From the NCBI GenBank assembly GCA_942493145.1, contig OW818679.1:3906001-3970000 (forward strand): 64,000 nt of DNA, given 5' to 3'. Source of the DNA: ENR-C20 sp942493145. Its GTDB lineage: Bacteria; Bacillota; Clostridia; Acetivibrionales; DTU013. Shown here one piece after another: positions 7,919-16,584 of the stretch. Under the pieces are notes generated by a model, which had not been told where the DNA came from, searched no databases, and saw only the letters and a list, made by a program, of their open reading frames with translations. The first letter of the stretch is position 1. The number at the start of each line of letters is the position of its first letter. A program made the position numbers and the translations under genes.

Positions 7919-10195
7919 ATGAAAACCAGCTCAATGGTAAATGAGGTTTATAAGATAATAAACGCTGAAAGCCATGATCCCTACTCTGTGCTCGGCATGC
8001 ATCCCGTCAGGGGCAAAACCCCCGAGAGCAACAGCCTTGCAATCAGGGCCTTCTTACCCAATGCAGATAGTGTCGCCGTAATAGATGCATTAAGTGCATT
8101 ATTAACTGATACATCGTCCAGCTGCCGGTATGAAATGGAGAAGATCCATGAAAGTGGCTTTTTTGAAGTAATTATAAAGGGCAAGACCGATTTTTTCACA
8201 TATACCTATGAAGTGACTGACAAGAGCGGGGCTGTTTATACGACTTATGACCCATACAGCTTCCTTCCTCAGCTTACTGATTTCGACCTGCATCTGTTCA
8301 ACGAAGGTAACCATCACAAGATTTATGAGAAATTGGGCTCCCACCTTATCTCAGTCAACGATATAGCTGGCGCGCTATTCTGTGTCTGGGCCCCGTCCGC
8401 CCAAAGGGTCAGTGTAATCGGACAGTTCAACCAGTGGGACGGAAGGCGTCACCAGATGCGCTGTATTGGCGGCTCGGGAGTCTGGGAGATATTCATTCCC
8501 GGCATCTGCAACAATGATATATACAAATTTGAATTAAAAACCCCAGGGGGTGAAATATATGTAAAAGCCGACCCGTATGCCTTCTTTTCCGAGCAGAGTC
8601 CCGGAAACGCTTCCATAGTGGCAAACCTGGGCGGCTTTCAATGGAATGACGAAGACTGGATTAAGTCAAGAAGCACCAGCAACACACTCGAAAAGCCCGT
8701 TTCCATATATGAGCTTCATGCAGGGTCATGGTCAAGGAATCCTGAAAATCCTGGCCACTTCTTAACTTATCGGGAATTGGCAGAAAAACTGATCAAGTAT
8801 GTCAAAGAAATGGGCTATACCCATATAGAATTCATGCCCTTGGCCGAGCACCCCTTTGATGGGTCATGGGGATATCAGGTAACCGGCTATTACTCCATCA
8901 CAAGCAGGTATGGACGCCCTCAGGATTTCATGTATCTTGTCGATGAATGTCACAGGAACGGCATTGGCGTAATCGTCGATTGGGTTCCCGCACACTTCCC
9001 AAAGGATGGCCATGGCCTTGCCCGATTTGACGGAACAGCCCTCTATGAACACTGGGACCCGAAACAGGGTGAGCATCCTGATTGGGGAACACACATTTTT
9101 AATTTTGACAGACATGAGGTAAAGAATTTTCTGGTTTCAAACGCGGTTTTCTGGTTTGAGACCTATCACATAGACGGTCTGAGGGTAGACGCCGTCGCTT
9201 CCATGCTCTTCCTTGATTACGGCAAGAAACAAGGGGAATGGATACCCAACAAATGGGGCGGCAAGGAAAACTTAGGGGCCATAGACTTTCTGCGCCAACT
9301 CAATACCACTGTTTATAACTATTTCCCTGGAATTATGATGATTGCAGAGGAGTCAACTTCCTGGCCTATGGTTTCAAAACCCCCATATACAGGCGGATTG
9401 GGTTTTTCCTTCAAGTGGAACATGGGTTGGATGAATGATTACCTCAGATATATCAGTATGGATTCCGTATTCCGTAAATACCACCACGATAAAATAACCT
9501 TCTCCCTTATGTATGCAATGTCGGAGAATTTCATCCTTGTGCTGTCCCATGATGAGGTCGTACACGGAAAATGCTCAATGATAAACAAGATGCCCGGTGA
9601 CTACTGGCAGAAGTTTGCAGGGCTTCGGGCCAGCTATGGGTATATGTACGGGCATCCTGGAAAGAAGCTGCTTTTTATGGGCGGCGAATTTGGACAATTC
9701 ATTGAATGGAATCACAATCAGAGCCTCGACTGGCATCTGCTGGAGCACGATATGCACCGCAAGCTGCAATCCTTCGTCAAGGACCTCAACAGGCTGTACA
9801 CCACTGAAAAAGCCTTTTATGAGGTTGATTACAGTTATGATGGCTTTGAATGGATTGATTGCAACGACAATGAACACAGTATCGTATCCTTCCTACGTAA
9901 GGGCAGGGATTTTCATGAAATGCTGCTGTTCATCTGCAACTTTACACCGGTGGCGCATGAATCATACCGCATCGGCGTACCTTTCGGCTGCCATTACAGA
10001 GAGGTTTTAAACAGTGATTCTGAGATATACGGCGGCAGCAATGTCGGTAATCTTGGAGGGATGGATGCCCGGCAGGAAGAATCCCACGGAAGGCCGTATT
10101 CGCTGTTAATGCGTATACCACCCCTTGGCGTGGTGGTTTTGAAGCCTGAATTTCACCCGTTTGATTCAATGCCTGGTGTTTCTGACGAGGTATAG
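7919..10195 (+). CDS. glgB: 1,4-alpha-glucan branching enzyme
   Basis: A 758-aa glycogen branching enzyme that cuts alpha-1,4 chains and re-attaches them as alpha-1,6 branches. An N-terminal region with CBM48-like modules ('DPYSVLGMHP', 'FCVWAPSAQRVSVIGQFNQW') precedes the GH13 barrel. The four GH13 regions are visible: 'VIVDWVPAHF', 'GLRVDAVASM' (nucleophile Asp424), 'MIAEEST' (acid Glu477) and 'LSHDEVVHG' (Asp545). The ATG follows AAAGGAGG. It is somewhat longer than the usual 630-730 aa, and no other glycogen gene is next to it. A strong hairpin follows the gene. Confidence 0.97.
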   Translation: MKTSSMVNEVYKIINAESHDPYSVLGMHPVRGKTPESNSLAIRAFLPNADSVAVIDALSALLTDTSSSCRYEMEKIHESGFFEVIIKGKTDFFTYTYEVTDKSGAVYTTYDPYSFLPQLTDFDLHLFNEGNHHKIYEKLGSHLISVNDIAGALFCVWAPSAQRVSVIGQFNQWDGRRHQMRCIGGSGVWEIFIPGICNNDIYKFELKTPGGEIYVKADPYAFFSEQSPGNASIVANLGGFQWNDEDWIKSRSTSNTLEKPVSIYELHAGSWSRNPENPGHFLTYRELAEKLIKYVKEMGYTHIEFMPLAEHPFDGSWGYQVTGYYSITSRYGRPQDFMYLVDECHRNGIGVIVDWVPAHFPKDGHGLARFDGTALYEHWDPKQGEHPDWGTHIFNFDRHEVKNFLVSNAVFWFETYHIDGLRVDAVASMLFLDYGKKQGEWIPNKWGGKENLGAIDFLRQLNTTVYNYFPGIMMIAEESTSWPMVSKPPYTGGLGFSFKWNMGWMNDYLRYISMDSVFRKYHHDKITFSLMYAMSENFILVLSHDEVVHGKCSMINKMPGDYWQKFAGLRASYGYMYGHPGKKLLFMGGEFGQFIEWNHNQSLDWHLLEHDMHRKLQSFVKDLNRLYTTEKAFYEVDYSYDGFEWIDCNDNEHSIVSFLRKGRDFHEMLLFICNFTPVAHESYRIGVPFGCHYREVLNSDSEIYGGSNVGNLGGMDARQEESHGRPYSLLMRIPPLGVVVLKPEFHPFDSMPGVSDEV

Positions 10196-10250
10196 GATAG
10201 CCACCGCAGCTTTAATAAAAATACTGCTCCGAACTTAAACTATTATATAA

Positions 10251-10284
10251 AAAAGCTTCAGGATCCAAAAATCCTGAAGCTTTT
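10251..10284 (-). terminator. Rho-independent terminator of the tRNA cluster (probably bidirectional)
   Basis: A perfect 14-bp inverted repeat (10251-10264 and 10271-10284) with a 6-nt loop. It is followed by T-runs on both strands. It lies 4 nt past tRNA-Val on the minus strand and about 55 bp past glgB on the plus strand. Confidence 0.88.
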
Positions 10285-10287
10285 GTT

Positions 10288-10363
10288 TGGTGGGAACTAT
10301 AGGGCTCGAACCTATGACCCCCTGCTTGTAAGGCAGGTGCTCCCCCAGCTGAGCTAAGCTCCC
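10288..10363 (-). tRNA. tRNA-Val (anticodon TAC)
   Basis: On the minus strand the sequence folds into a full cloverleaf: acceptor GGGAGCT pairing with AGTTCCC, a D-arm TAGCTCAGCTGGG, anticodon loop with TAC, T-arm with GTTCGAGCC and an encoded CCA end. It is the last tRNA before the terminator. Confidence 0.95.
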
Positions 10364-10370
10364 AAGTAGT

Positions 10371-10413
10371 CCCTTCCGAGACTGATGTTCCTGGTGACCC
10401 GTAGGGGATTCGA
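10371..10413 (-). pseudogene. 3' fragment of tRNA-Glu with its downstream flank
   Basis: Bases 10392-10413 repeat the 3' end (CCA, acceptor strand and part of the T-arm) of the intact tRNA-Glu at 10543. The 21 bases after it (10371-10391) also repeat the flank of that gene with one substitution and one extra base. The 5' two-thirds of a tRNA are absent. About 130 bp of non-tRNA sequence with two short hairpins fills the space up to the flank of the intact gene. It is the relic of a duplicated tRNA-Glu or the scar of an excised or integrated element. Confidence 0.8.
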
Positions 10414-10542
10414 CACAGCACTGTCGTGCTGTCCACCTCGCGACTAGCGCGCTCGGCTCTCTCGGCTGAAAACGTGCATTTAGCACCTTTTCTTTACGCC
10501 TCGTGCCCTCTCGGGTCCGAATCCCTTCCGAGACTGGTGTTC

Positions 10543-10617
10543 TGGTGACCCGTAGGGGATTCGAACCCCTGTAGCCGCCGTGAAAGGGCGGTGTCTTAAC
10601 CGCTTGACCAACGGGCC
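10543..10617 (-). tRNA. tRNA-Glu (anticodon TTC)
   Basis: A full cloverleaf on the minus strand: acceptor GGCCCGT with ACGGGTC, anticodon stem CCGCC/GGCGG enclosing the TTC anticodon, T-loop TTCGAAT and an encoded CCA. The second gene of the Met-Glu-Val cluster. Confidence 0.95.
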
Positions 10618-10686
10618 ATACTTATAGTCTGAGCAACGGATGGCGGAAATCATATTTAATCTCCGCCATCCATGCTGACTTCATTT

Positions 10687-10763
10687 TGGTAGCGGCGGTC
10701 GGACTTGAACCAACGACCCTGCGGGTATGAACCGCATGCTCTAGCCAACTGAGCCACGCCGCC
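10687..10763 (-). tRNA. tRNA-Met (anticodon CAT, elongator type)
   Basis: A full cloverleaf with acceptor GGCGGCG (first pair G-U), D-arm 'GGCTCAGTTGGCTAGAGC', anticodon loop TTCATAC and encoded CCA. It lacks the three G-C pairs of initiator tRNA in the anticodon stem and closely resembles the Bacillus elongator tRNA-Met. Confidence 0.93.
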
Positions 10764-11007
10764 ATTATTATGCTGAGTTCCGGGCTAGCCGCAACTTTCG
10801 CGCTTTACTATTGTAGCAGATAGGGTAATATAAAGTCAATAGGTAACTTTTATCGCAGAACGGTATAACAATATGCAAATATTACTTTATAAAGGCTTGA
10901 TTTCATTAAATATCGGGAGCATTAAAATACTTTCGAGATATATTTCGTCATATATACCCAATTTGACGGTTTTCGGCTAATAATCATCCAATATGAACAA
11001 ATACATA

Positions 11008-11036
11008 TTGAAATGCATTTTTTGAAGTTGTATAAT
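11008..11036 (+). promoter_or_regulatory. Near-consensus sigma-A promoter of corA
   Basis: TTGAAA (11008-11013), a 17-bp spacer and TATAAT (11031-11036). The coding start is at 11060, so the leader is very short, about 15-20 nt. Confidence 0.8.
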
Positions 11037-11059
11037 TGAAAGGACAAGGGGTGATTTTC

Positions 11060-11998
11060 ATGCTTCAAATTTACAAAACAGTGAATGAAGAATTAGTAAT
11101 TCTTGAAAATATAGAAGACGGTGTTTGGATTAATCTCGTAAATCCGACGGAATTCGAGGTTGCAAGGGTATGCGAAGAAACGAATGTAGAACCTGACTTT
11201 ATCAAAGCTGCTCTTGACGAAGAAGAGCGTGCAAGGACCGAGCACTCCGGAGGCCAAACACTTATATTGGTTGACGTACCTGTCATGGACCGCGACGGCA
11301 GTATCAACCTCTATGCCACCATACCCCTTGGAATAATTCTGCTCAAGGAAACCATAATCACTGTCTGCCTTCGTGAAAGCAGCATTATCAAGGATTTTGA
11401 GAAGAAAAAGATAAAAGCATTCTTTACCTATTACAAAACAAGATTTGTATTCCAGTTGCTGTATAAAAATGCTGAACAGTACCTGCAGCACCTCAAATAT
11501 ATAGACAAGGCCAGCAGCAGAGTTGAAAAGGACCTTCACAAGTCCATGAAAAACAAGGAATTGATTCAACTCCTCAAGCTGCAGAAATCACTCGTATACT
11601 TCTCCACTTCGTTGAAAGCAAATGAAACAGTGCTTGAAAAGCTTCTTAAAAACCAGGATATTAAGAAGTATCCCGACGACACCGAATTGCTTGAGGATGT
11701 CATCATTGAAAACAAGCAGGCCATTGAGATGGCCAACATATACAGCAGCATACTGACCAACACAATGGGAGCTTTTGCGTCGGTCATTTCAAACAATGTG
11801 AGCATCGTTATGAAGCTGCTGGCATCTATAACCATTGTAATGGCTATCCCAACAATGGTTGCGAGCTTTTTTGGAATGAATGTACCGATACCATTCAACA
11901 TGAATGAATTCCCACATTCTTTTGCAATTGTCCTTGGTCTTGCAATGGTGCTGGCATTGATTTCAGCATTGATCCTTCTTAAAAAGAAGATGTTTTGA
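11060..11998 (+). CDS. CorA-family Mg2+/divalent cation channel
   Basis: A 312-aa member of the CorA family, which forms pentameric membrane channels for Mg2+ and related ions. A soluble N-terminal funnel with long charged helices (about 130-230) precedes two C-terminal membrane helices (about 245-265 and 285-308). The selectivity motif GMN is present in 'FFGMNVP', just after the first helix, and basic residues end the protein. ATG 11060 is preferred over the upstream in-frame TTG and GTG because AAGGGG lies 8 nt before it. It has its own strong promoter and a convergent neighbour 1 bp past its stop. Confidence 0.92.
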   Translation: MLQIYKTVNEELVILENIEDGVWINLVNPTEFEVARVCEETNVEPDFIKAALDEEERARTEHSGGQTLILVDVPVMDRDGSINLYATIPLGIILLKETIITVCLRESSIIKDFEKKKIKAFFTYYKTRFVFQLLYKNAEQYLQHLKYIDKASSRVEKDLHKSMKNKELIQLLKLQKSLVYFSTSLKANETVLEKLLKNQDIKKYPDDTELLEDVIIENKQAIEMANIYSSILTNTMGAFASVISNNVSIVMKLLASITIVMAIPTMVASFFGMNVPIPFNMNEFPHSFAIVLGLAMVLALISALILLKKKMF

Positions 11999-11999
11999 T

Positions 12000-12794
12000 T
12001 CACCATTTCTCCGTTATATGTCGCCAGTAGCGTTTGGGCATAAGTTGTTTCTGTAAACCGGGATTCTCCCGGCTTTTTATTGCTATGGTATTGAAGAAGC
12101 CCTTCCAGAGAGCTCGATATTCCGCTTCTTCCTTAGTCGTTGCCGGTTCATCATCATTGTAGAAATCAGTCACGATCCAGTCCTTTGAATTGTAAAGCGC
12201 CGCCAATCCACGTTTCACATCATGTATGATCCATGGCTGGTTTGAAAGGCGTTCAGCAAAATGTGGCGCCAGCAATTCAACTATGTTATTATCCGGGCTT
12301 ATAGACGCATAATATATCCCACCCTCGACCTGGCTGAACCTTACGAACCCAAGCAGCCTGTGTGTCTCGAATTCCACCCTCCTGCTTGTGTCATGTACCT
12401 TCAGTACCCTGTCATCCGAAAGGCAAAGGTCCACCTTGCTTCCCAGTTTCCATCCCAGCTTCAGGTAATCATATATCAGAGTGCCTGCGTCCTCTGCTTC
12501 CGACAGATAAACATGGTATACATGCTGCAGGGCTTCTTCGGATATCCTGCTGCGGATGGAGCGATAAACCTTGCCCGATTTTACCATGTCCGTCTGTATA
12601 TGCCTGAACTCATCCAGCAGGTTGAATTGCATATTTACGCTGTCGATGATCCTGTGGGGGACAGCTCCACTGTAATATGCCTCATATATTGCCGTCAGAA
12701 GGCCTTCGAAGCTTCCGTCATAAACAAAAACCATCATCTCATATCTCTCCCTGAATACCATACCTTTAGTATCACGCCTGATACATGCACTCAT
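12000..12794 (-). CDS. DNA-metabolism-associated protein of the TIGR03915/DUF4130 type
   Basis: A 264-aa soluble protein beginning 'VFVYDGSFEGLLTAIYEAYY' after a short leader and ending with the 'KRYWRHITE' region typical of TIGR03915 proteins. In other bacteria this family is fused to a uracil-DNA-glycosylase-like domain or paired with the radical SAM protein encoded just upstream here. The reaction is unknown; a nucleic-acid repair or modification role is predicted from that linkage. ATG 12794 shares its A with the stop codon of the radical SAM gene (TGATG) and is served by AGGAGA, so the two genes are translationally coupled. Confidence 0.85.
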   Translation of the reverse strand: MSACIRRDTKGMVFRERYEMMVFVYDGSFEGLLTAIYEAYYSGAVPHRIIDSVNMQFNLLDEFRHIQTDMVKSGKVYRSIRSRISEEALQHVYHVYLSEAEDAGTLIYDYLKLGWKLGSKVDLCLSDDRVLKVHDTSRRVEFETHRLLGFVRFSQVEGGIYYASISPDNNIVELLAPHFAERLSNQPWIIHDVKRGLAALYNSKDWIVTDFYNDDEPATTKEEAEYRALWKGFFNTIAIKSRENPGLQKQLMPKRYWRHITEKW

Positions 12795-14137
12795 CACAAT
12801 TCTCCTGTCATACTGGCAAAGATATCCCCCGCTGCCGGTAGCTGAAGCAGTGGCGGAAGGAAGGAAAGCTGAGTATATGTGCCGGCGTCTTCAATGCCAC
12901 GGTGTTTATATCCTCCCAACAGCGCCGGTGTCATACCCTTTTCAGCCAACAGGTTTTGTCGGATGAATGGCTCATTCATCACTACCCTGTCGTAGTACCT
13001 GCCTTTGCAGGTTATAAAAAATCGAGCCCTTTTCAGTACAACACCCAGCTTTTTTAATTCAAGGAAATCAAGTGTCTGCATGTATCTGGCCCTGACTATC
13101 TTCTGGGCTGAACGCACTCCAATTCCCGGCACCCGAAGCAATGTCCTGTAATCGGCTTTGTTGACCTCAACCGGGAACAGCTGCAGGTTCCTGAGGGCCC
13201 AATCACATTTGGGATCCAGAAGCATGTCAAAGTGCCTGTGGGAATCATCCAGCAGTTCATCTGCCTTGAACCCATAAAACCTCAGCAGCCAATCAGCCTG
13301 ATATATCCGGTGCTCCCTGAGCAGGGGCGGCTTTTGTATTCTGGGAAGCACAGGGTGGTTAGATACCGGTACATATGCCGAATAGAAAACCCTCCTCATT
13401 GAGAATTTTTTATATAAGCCTTCGGAAAGCTTCAATATGTCCAGATCGGATTCCGGCGTCGCACCGATAATCAATTGGGTACTCTGACCTGCTGGCACAA
13501 AGGTTGGACTGCTTTTGAAGTTCTTTCTCTCCTCTGCGTTTTCAACTATCTTGTGGCTTATGAAGCTCATGGGCTTCAATATGGCTTCTCTGTCTTTCTG
13601 GGGTGCCAGCAGCTTGAGGCTCTGACTTGAGGGGAGCTCGATGTTGACACTCATCCTGTCCACATATCCCCCTGCCCTTTCAATTATAGCTGGATCAGCA
13701 CCCGGGATTGCCTTGATATGGATATATCCATTGAATCTGTGCTCTTCTCTCAATTTTCTAACAATTTTTATTATCAGTTCCATGGTATGGTCAGGACTTG
13801 CTATAACCGCCGAACTCAGAAACAAACCTTCTATATAATTCCTCCTGTAAAAATTCATGGTCAGGTCCACTATCTCATCAGGTGTAAAGGCCGCACGCGG
13901 GATATCGTTCGATGACCTGTTGACACAGTAGGCACAGTCATATATGCAGTTATTGGCCATGAGTATTTTCAAAAGAGAGATGCATCTTCCGTCATTGGCA
14001 AAGCTATGACATATTCCACTACTGAAGCTGCTTCCAAGGCCACCCGGCGTGTTTTTACGAGAGCTTCCGCTGGATACGCAGGAAACATCATATTTGGCGC
14101 TGTCGGCCAGTATCTCAAGTTTCTTCATCAGGTCCAT
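12794..14137 (-). CDS. Radical SAM protein, putative DNA modification/repair (TIGR03916 type)
   Basis: A 447-aa radical SAM enzyme. The [4Fe-4S]-binding CxxxCxxC is 'CIYDCAYC', near residue 50. A helix-hairpin-helix DNA-binding motif 'LLRVPGIGVRSAQKIV' lies near residue 330. The pair of radical SAM core and HhH fits the family annotated as putative DNA repair proteins linked to UDG-like domains; the substrate is not known. ATG 14137 (MDLMKKLEILADSAKYD) follows GGAG at a 6-nt spacing; an ATG four codons upstream has a weaker site. It overlaps the next gene by one base. Confidence 0.9.
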   Translation of the reverse strand: MDLMKKLEILADSAKYDVSCVSSGSSRKNTPGGLGSSFSSGICHSFANDGRCISLLKILMANNCIYDCAYCVNRSSNDIPRAAFTPDEIVDLTMNFYRRNYIEGLFLSSAVIASPDHTMELIIKIVRKLREEHRFNGYIHIKAIPGADPAIIERAGGYVDRMSVNIELPSSQSLKLLAPQKDREAILKPMSFISHKIVENAEERKNFKSSPTFVPAGQSTQLIIGATPESDLDILKLSEGLYKKFSMRRVFYSAYVPVSNHPVLPRIQKPPLLREHRIYQADWLLRFYGFKADELLDDSHRHFDMLLDPKCDWALRNLQLFPVEVNKADYRTLLRVPGIGVRSAQKIVRARYMQTLDFLELKKLGVVLKRARFFITCKGRYYDRVVMNEPFIRQNLLAEKGMTPALLGGYKHRGIEDAGTYTQLSFLPPLLQLPAAGDIFASMTGEL

Positions 14138-14238
14138 ATATATCTCCATGTCCTGGAATCAAACGGACAGAACAAAATTTTTACCTGATAGAATTTTATC
14201 ACAATCCTGAGCAAATGGCAAACATATGTTCGCCCATC

Positions 14239-15348
14239 CTACATGGACATCCCTTTCCTGAATTCCTTAATAGCATCAGTAAGCTTGTAACCGTCTTTTG
14301 CAGCAAGCTCCATAAAATCTTTCAATTTGCTTATATAGCTGTCTGCGCCGGAAGTTCCTTCTTTTCCGGATAAATCAGCCGTTATTGCCTTTGTATAAGC
14401 CTCTTTGGCATCATTATCCATTATGTTTGTATCATACGTGAACAACGGAGTGTTGTTTGATCCAAAAAAAGTTAAGCTAAGGTATTTGCGATAAAGCTTA
14501 TCAACCTCATCCACCCTCTGGGATTCCTGATACTTCAAAAGAAAGCCTTCCTGATTCAATGCCCTTTCAACCACCTCATCCCATCCGATAATGATTGCCG
14601 CATCCTTTGCGGGCACCTGTGACGATTCAACCGCCATCAGCCCATGGTATGCCGCAATATCCGGTGCGATATGTGCTGCATAGACGGAATAAATGTTATA
14701 GTCCAGAATCGGAAAGTATGTGCCTTCTGCTGTCTCGACCCTGTAGCCGCTGTCCCTGGTTTCAACCAGCAGCTCTTTAATGTCGGTGTCAATATCAGCG
14801 TCCTGTATCTTCTCAATATTTATCTTGTCCAACCCGTCCTTATATAGTTCTGTCAGCTTTATCTGAATTTCGTTGGAGTAAAACTTCTTTTCAAAATCCA
14901 CCAGGTACGCTTTCTGTGCATCTTCAAGTTTCAATACCATCTGTGTCGCTGTTTCTGCAGTTGCTTTGGAAATGTTTGCGTTGATGAAAGCGCGTATATT
15001 CCCAGGATTCTTTTCATTGGATACGAGCTTGTCAAACTCAGCTGCTAAAGCCTCCGGGTCACCATTTACCGTATTACCGGAATCAGTGCTTCCGGTGTCC
15101 GTGACATTTGATGTGTCCGATACCGCTGACGTGTTAGTACCCGTAGCTGTACCCGTAGCTGTACCCGTAGCTGTATCCGTAGCTGTATCCGTACCTGCCG
15201 CCGTATCCGTACCAGCTACTGCATCTGTACCTTCAGAAGTGGACCCATTTGAATTATCTCCAGTGGAGCAGGACATAAGAAAAGCTGTGGAAACCAGCAT
15301 TAGCACCAACATAGCAATAATAAGTATTCTTGATTTTTTAATCGACAT
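14239..15348 (-). CDS. Lipoprotein with a Thr/Gly/Ala-rich repeat linker
   Basis: A 369-aa predicted lipoprotein. The signal peptide ends in lipobox 'LMSC', so it would be anchored to the outer face of the membrane. A low-complexity linker (about residues 30-95) of repeating T-D-T-A and T-G-T-A units joins it to a helical C-terminal domain I cannot assign. ATG 15348 has GGAGG at a 7-nt spacing; the frame opens 84 nt earlier without a ribosome site. The linker is encoded by 12-bp tandem repeats and could vary in length between strains. Function is unknown. Confidence 0.8.
   Translation of the reverse strand: MSIKKSRILIIAMLVLMLVSTAFLMSCSTGDNSNGSTSEGTDAVAGTDTAAGTDTATDTATGTATGTATGTNTSAVSDTSNVTDTGSTDSGNTVNGDPEALAAEFDKLVSNEKNPGNIRAFINANISKATAETATQMVLKLEDAQKAYLVDFEKKFYSNEIQIKLTELYKDGLDKINIEKIQDADIDTDIKELLVETRDSGYRVETAEGTYFPILDYNIYSVYAAHIAPDIAAYHGLMAVESSQVPAKDAAIIIGWDEVVERALNQEGFLLKYQESQRVDEVDKLYRKYLSLTFFGSNNTPLFTYDTNIMDNDAKEAYTKAITADLSGKEGTSGADSYISKLKDFMELAAKDGYKLTDAIKEFRKGMSM
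15137..15196. repeat. 12-bp tandem repeat inside the lipoprotein gene
   Basis: GTACCCGTAGCT occurs three times in tandem, followed by two variants with one or more changes (GTATCCGTAGCT, GTATCCGTACCT). Each unit encodes four residues (Thr-rich) on the minus strand. Frame is kept if units are gained or lost. Confidence 0.9.
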
Positions 15349-15469
15349 ATTATGACCTCCATTCTTCTCAATGATTAGACGGATGATCCATACATTGCGT
15401 TCCTGCTGCAGATTGAGTAATTTCTTACTCATTCTATTCTTCCATGCAGGACGACAACTATAATATGCC

Positions 15470-16384
15470 TTATACAGTACATTTCCAGCTGGTTATGTAC
15501 TCCATGCCCTTCCCTTTGTCACCAACGGAGCCGATGCCCCCGGTATCTTCCCAAATACCCTTCAGCCCTGCTTCAGCAGCCGTAAGTTCAAAGTGGCACA
15601 TGGCTATCCCCATATCGACCTTCTGTATGTCAAAGCCCGGCAGCTTGCTATATCCGGGTGCTTTTTTCAGGTAAAAGTGGTAATGTACCCCATCCTTAAC
15701 CACTCTCCAGGGTTGCTTGTTAGAAGCCGAAGGCGCCAGCCTCACCATCTCCAGCGGCAGCTTGTATACTCCTGCATTTTCGCTGTGCAGAGTCTTCTCA
15801 AACACCTTGTCGAAGAATAGCTCTGTCCAGTTCATCCTGTTTTTTGATCCGGCACCTTTGTACATGATTTTTTCCACTAAAGATTTTTTAACAGCGGGAT
15901 ACCCAACAGGGCTTACAATAGTCAGTATTTCGTTTCCCGTAAGTCCGACTGCCTTTGCAAAGCTGGTCCTGGAAAAGGTCCCCCCAAGCCAGCAGGTTCC
16001 TATTCCCAGTGAAGTCGCATACAACACCAGTTGCTCAAAGCAATAACCCAGTTCTACTATCGCCTTGCCGATCTTTTTGGCAAAACCTTCATCACTACTG
16101 TCTATATGGCAAATCACAGGAGCAATATAGCTTTCTGTGCCTTTGATTATCCCGTAGGTGCCTATCTTCTCCCCTGATTCCTCAACAACAGCATCTCTCT
16201 CCAAATACATGTATCTGATTTTAAATCCGAATGGTCCTTCCAGTGAATCAAAACAATTGATAAGCTTTTCCCTGTCTTCCGGTTTCAAGCCGCCCTCCTC
16301 GTATGTTCTGACAGATTTCCGCCTTTTGATAATGTCGGCGACAGGCTCACTGAAGATTATTTTTTTGGATTTCGATTGTCCCAC
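15470..16384 (-). CDS. Nitroreductase family protein (TM1586 type)
   Basis: A 304-aa FMN-dependent oxidoreductase-like protein. The N-terminal half has 'IIKRRKSVRTYEEG', the FMN-phosphate contact region of nitroreductases, and 'LGIGTCWLGGTF'. The second half repeats the fold with 'RLAPSASNKQPWRVV'. The tandem arrangement matches the TM1586-like nitroreductases, which are longer than the usual 200 aa. GTG 16384 is chosen because AGGAG lies 8 nt before it; the GTG three codons upstream abuts the AGGA. Its natural substrate is unknown. It is divergent from msrAB. Confidence 0.88.
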   Translation of the reverse strand: MGQSKSKKIIFSEPVADIIKRRKSVRTYEEGGLKPEDREKLINCFDSLEGPFGFKIRYMYLERDAVVEESGEKIGTYGIIKGTESYIAPVICHIDSSDEGFAKKIGKAIVELGYCFEQLVLYATSLGIGTCWLGGTFSRTSFAKAVGLTGNEILTIVSPVGYPAVKKSLVEKIMYKGAGSKNRMNWTELFFDKVFEKTLHSENAGVYKLPLEMVRLAPSASNKQPWRVVKDGVHYHFYLKKAPGYSKLPGFDIQKVDMGIAMCHFELTAAEAGLKGIWEDTGGIGSVGDKGKGMEYITSWKCTV

Positions 16385-16493
16385 GGTTTTCACTCCTATC
16401 GATAAATTGTTGATGCTCTATGTCCTTTTGTTTTATACATATTATAACGTAATAATGCTAAGCTTGAATATAATTTATAAAATTTGGTATATA

Positions 16494-16547
16494 TTAACCA
16501 AGGTTATCGCAATAACCAAGGTCAACTCATTAACCAGGGTTATCGCA
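16494..16547 (+). promoter_or_regulatory. Three tandem 18-bp palindrome-containing repeats upstream of msrAB
   Basis: Three exact-period 18-bp units (16494-16511, 16512-16529, 16530-16547) each carry an AACC-AR-GGTY palindrome, centred at 16500, 16518 and 16536. Units one and three are nearly identical; the middle one differs in its second half. They end 37 bp before the msrAB start, and the A/T-rich stretch 16460-16493 could hold a promoter. This looks like an operator array for a dimeric regulator. Confidence 0.65.
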
Positions 16548-16584
16548 TTCATCCTTATAGTGCATAGAACAGGAGGCTTTATAC

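Noticed and set aside
10765..11007. Long leader or riboswitch before corA
   Set aside because: A near-consensus promoter at 11008-11036 lies just before the gene, so the leader is very short and no Mg2+-type riboswitch structure can be placed in it.
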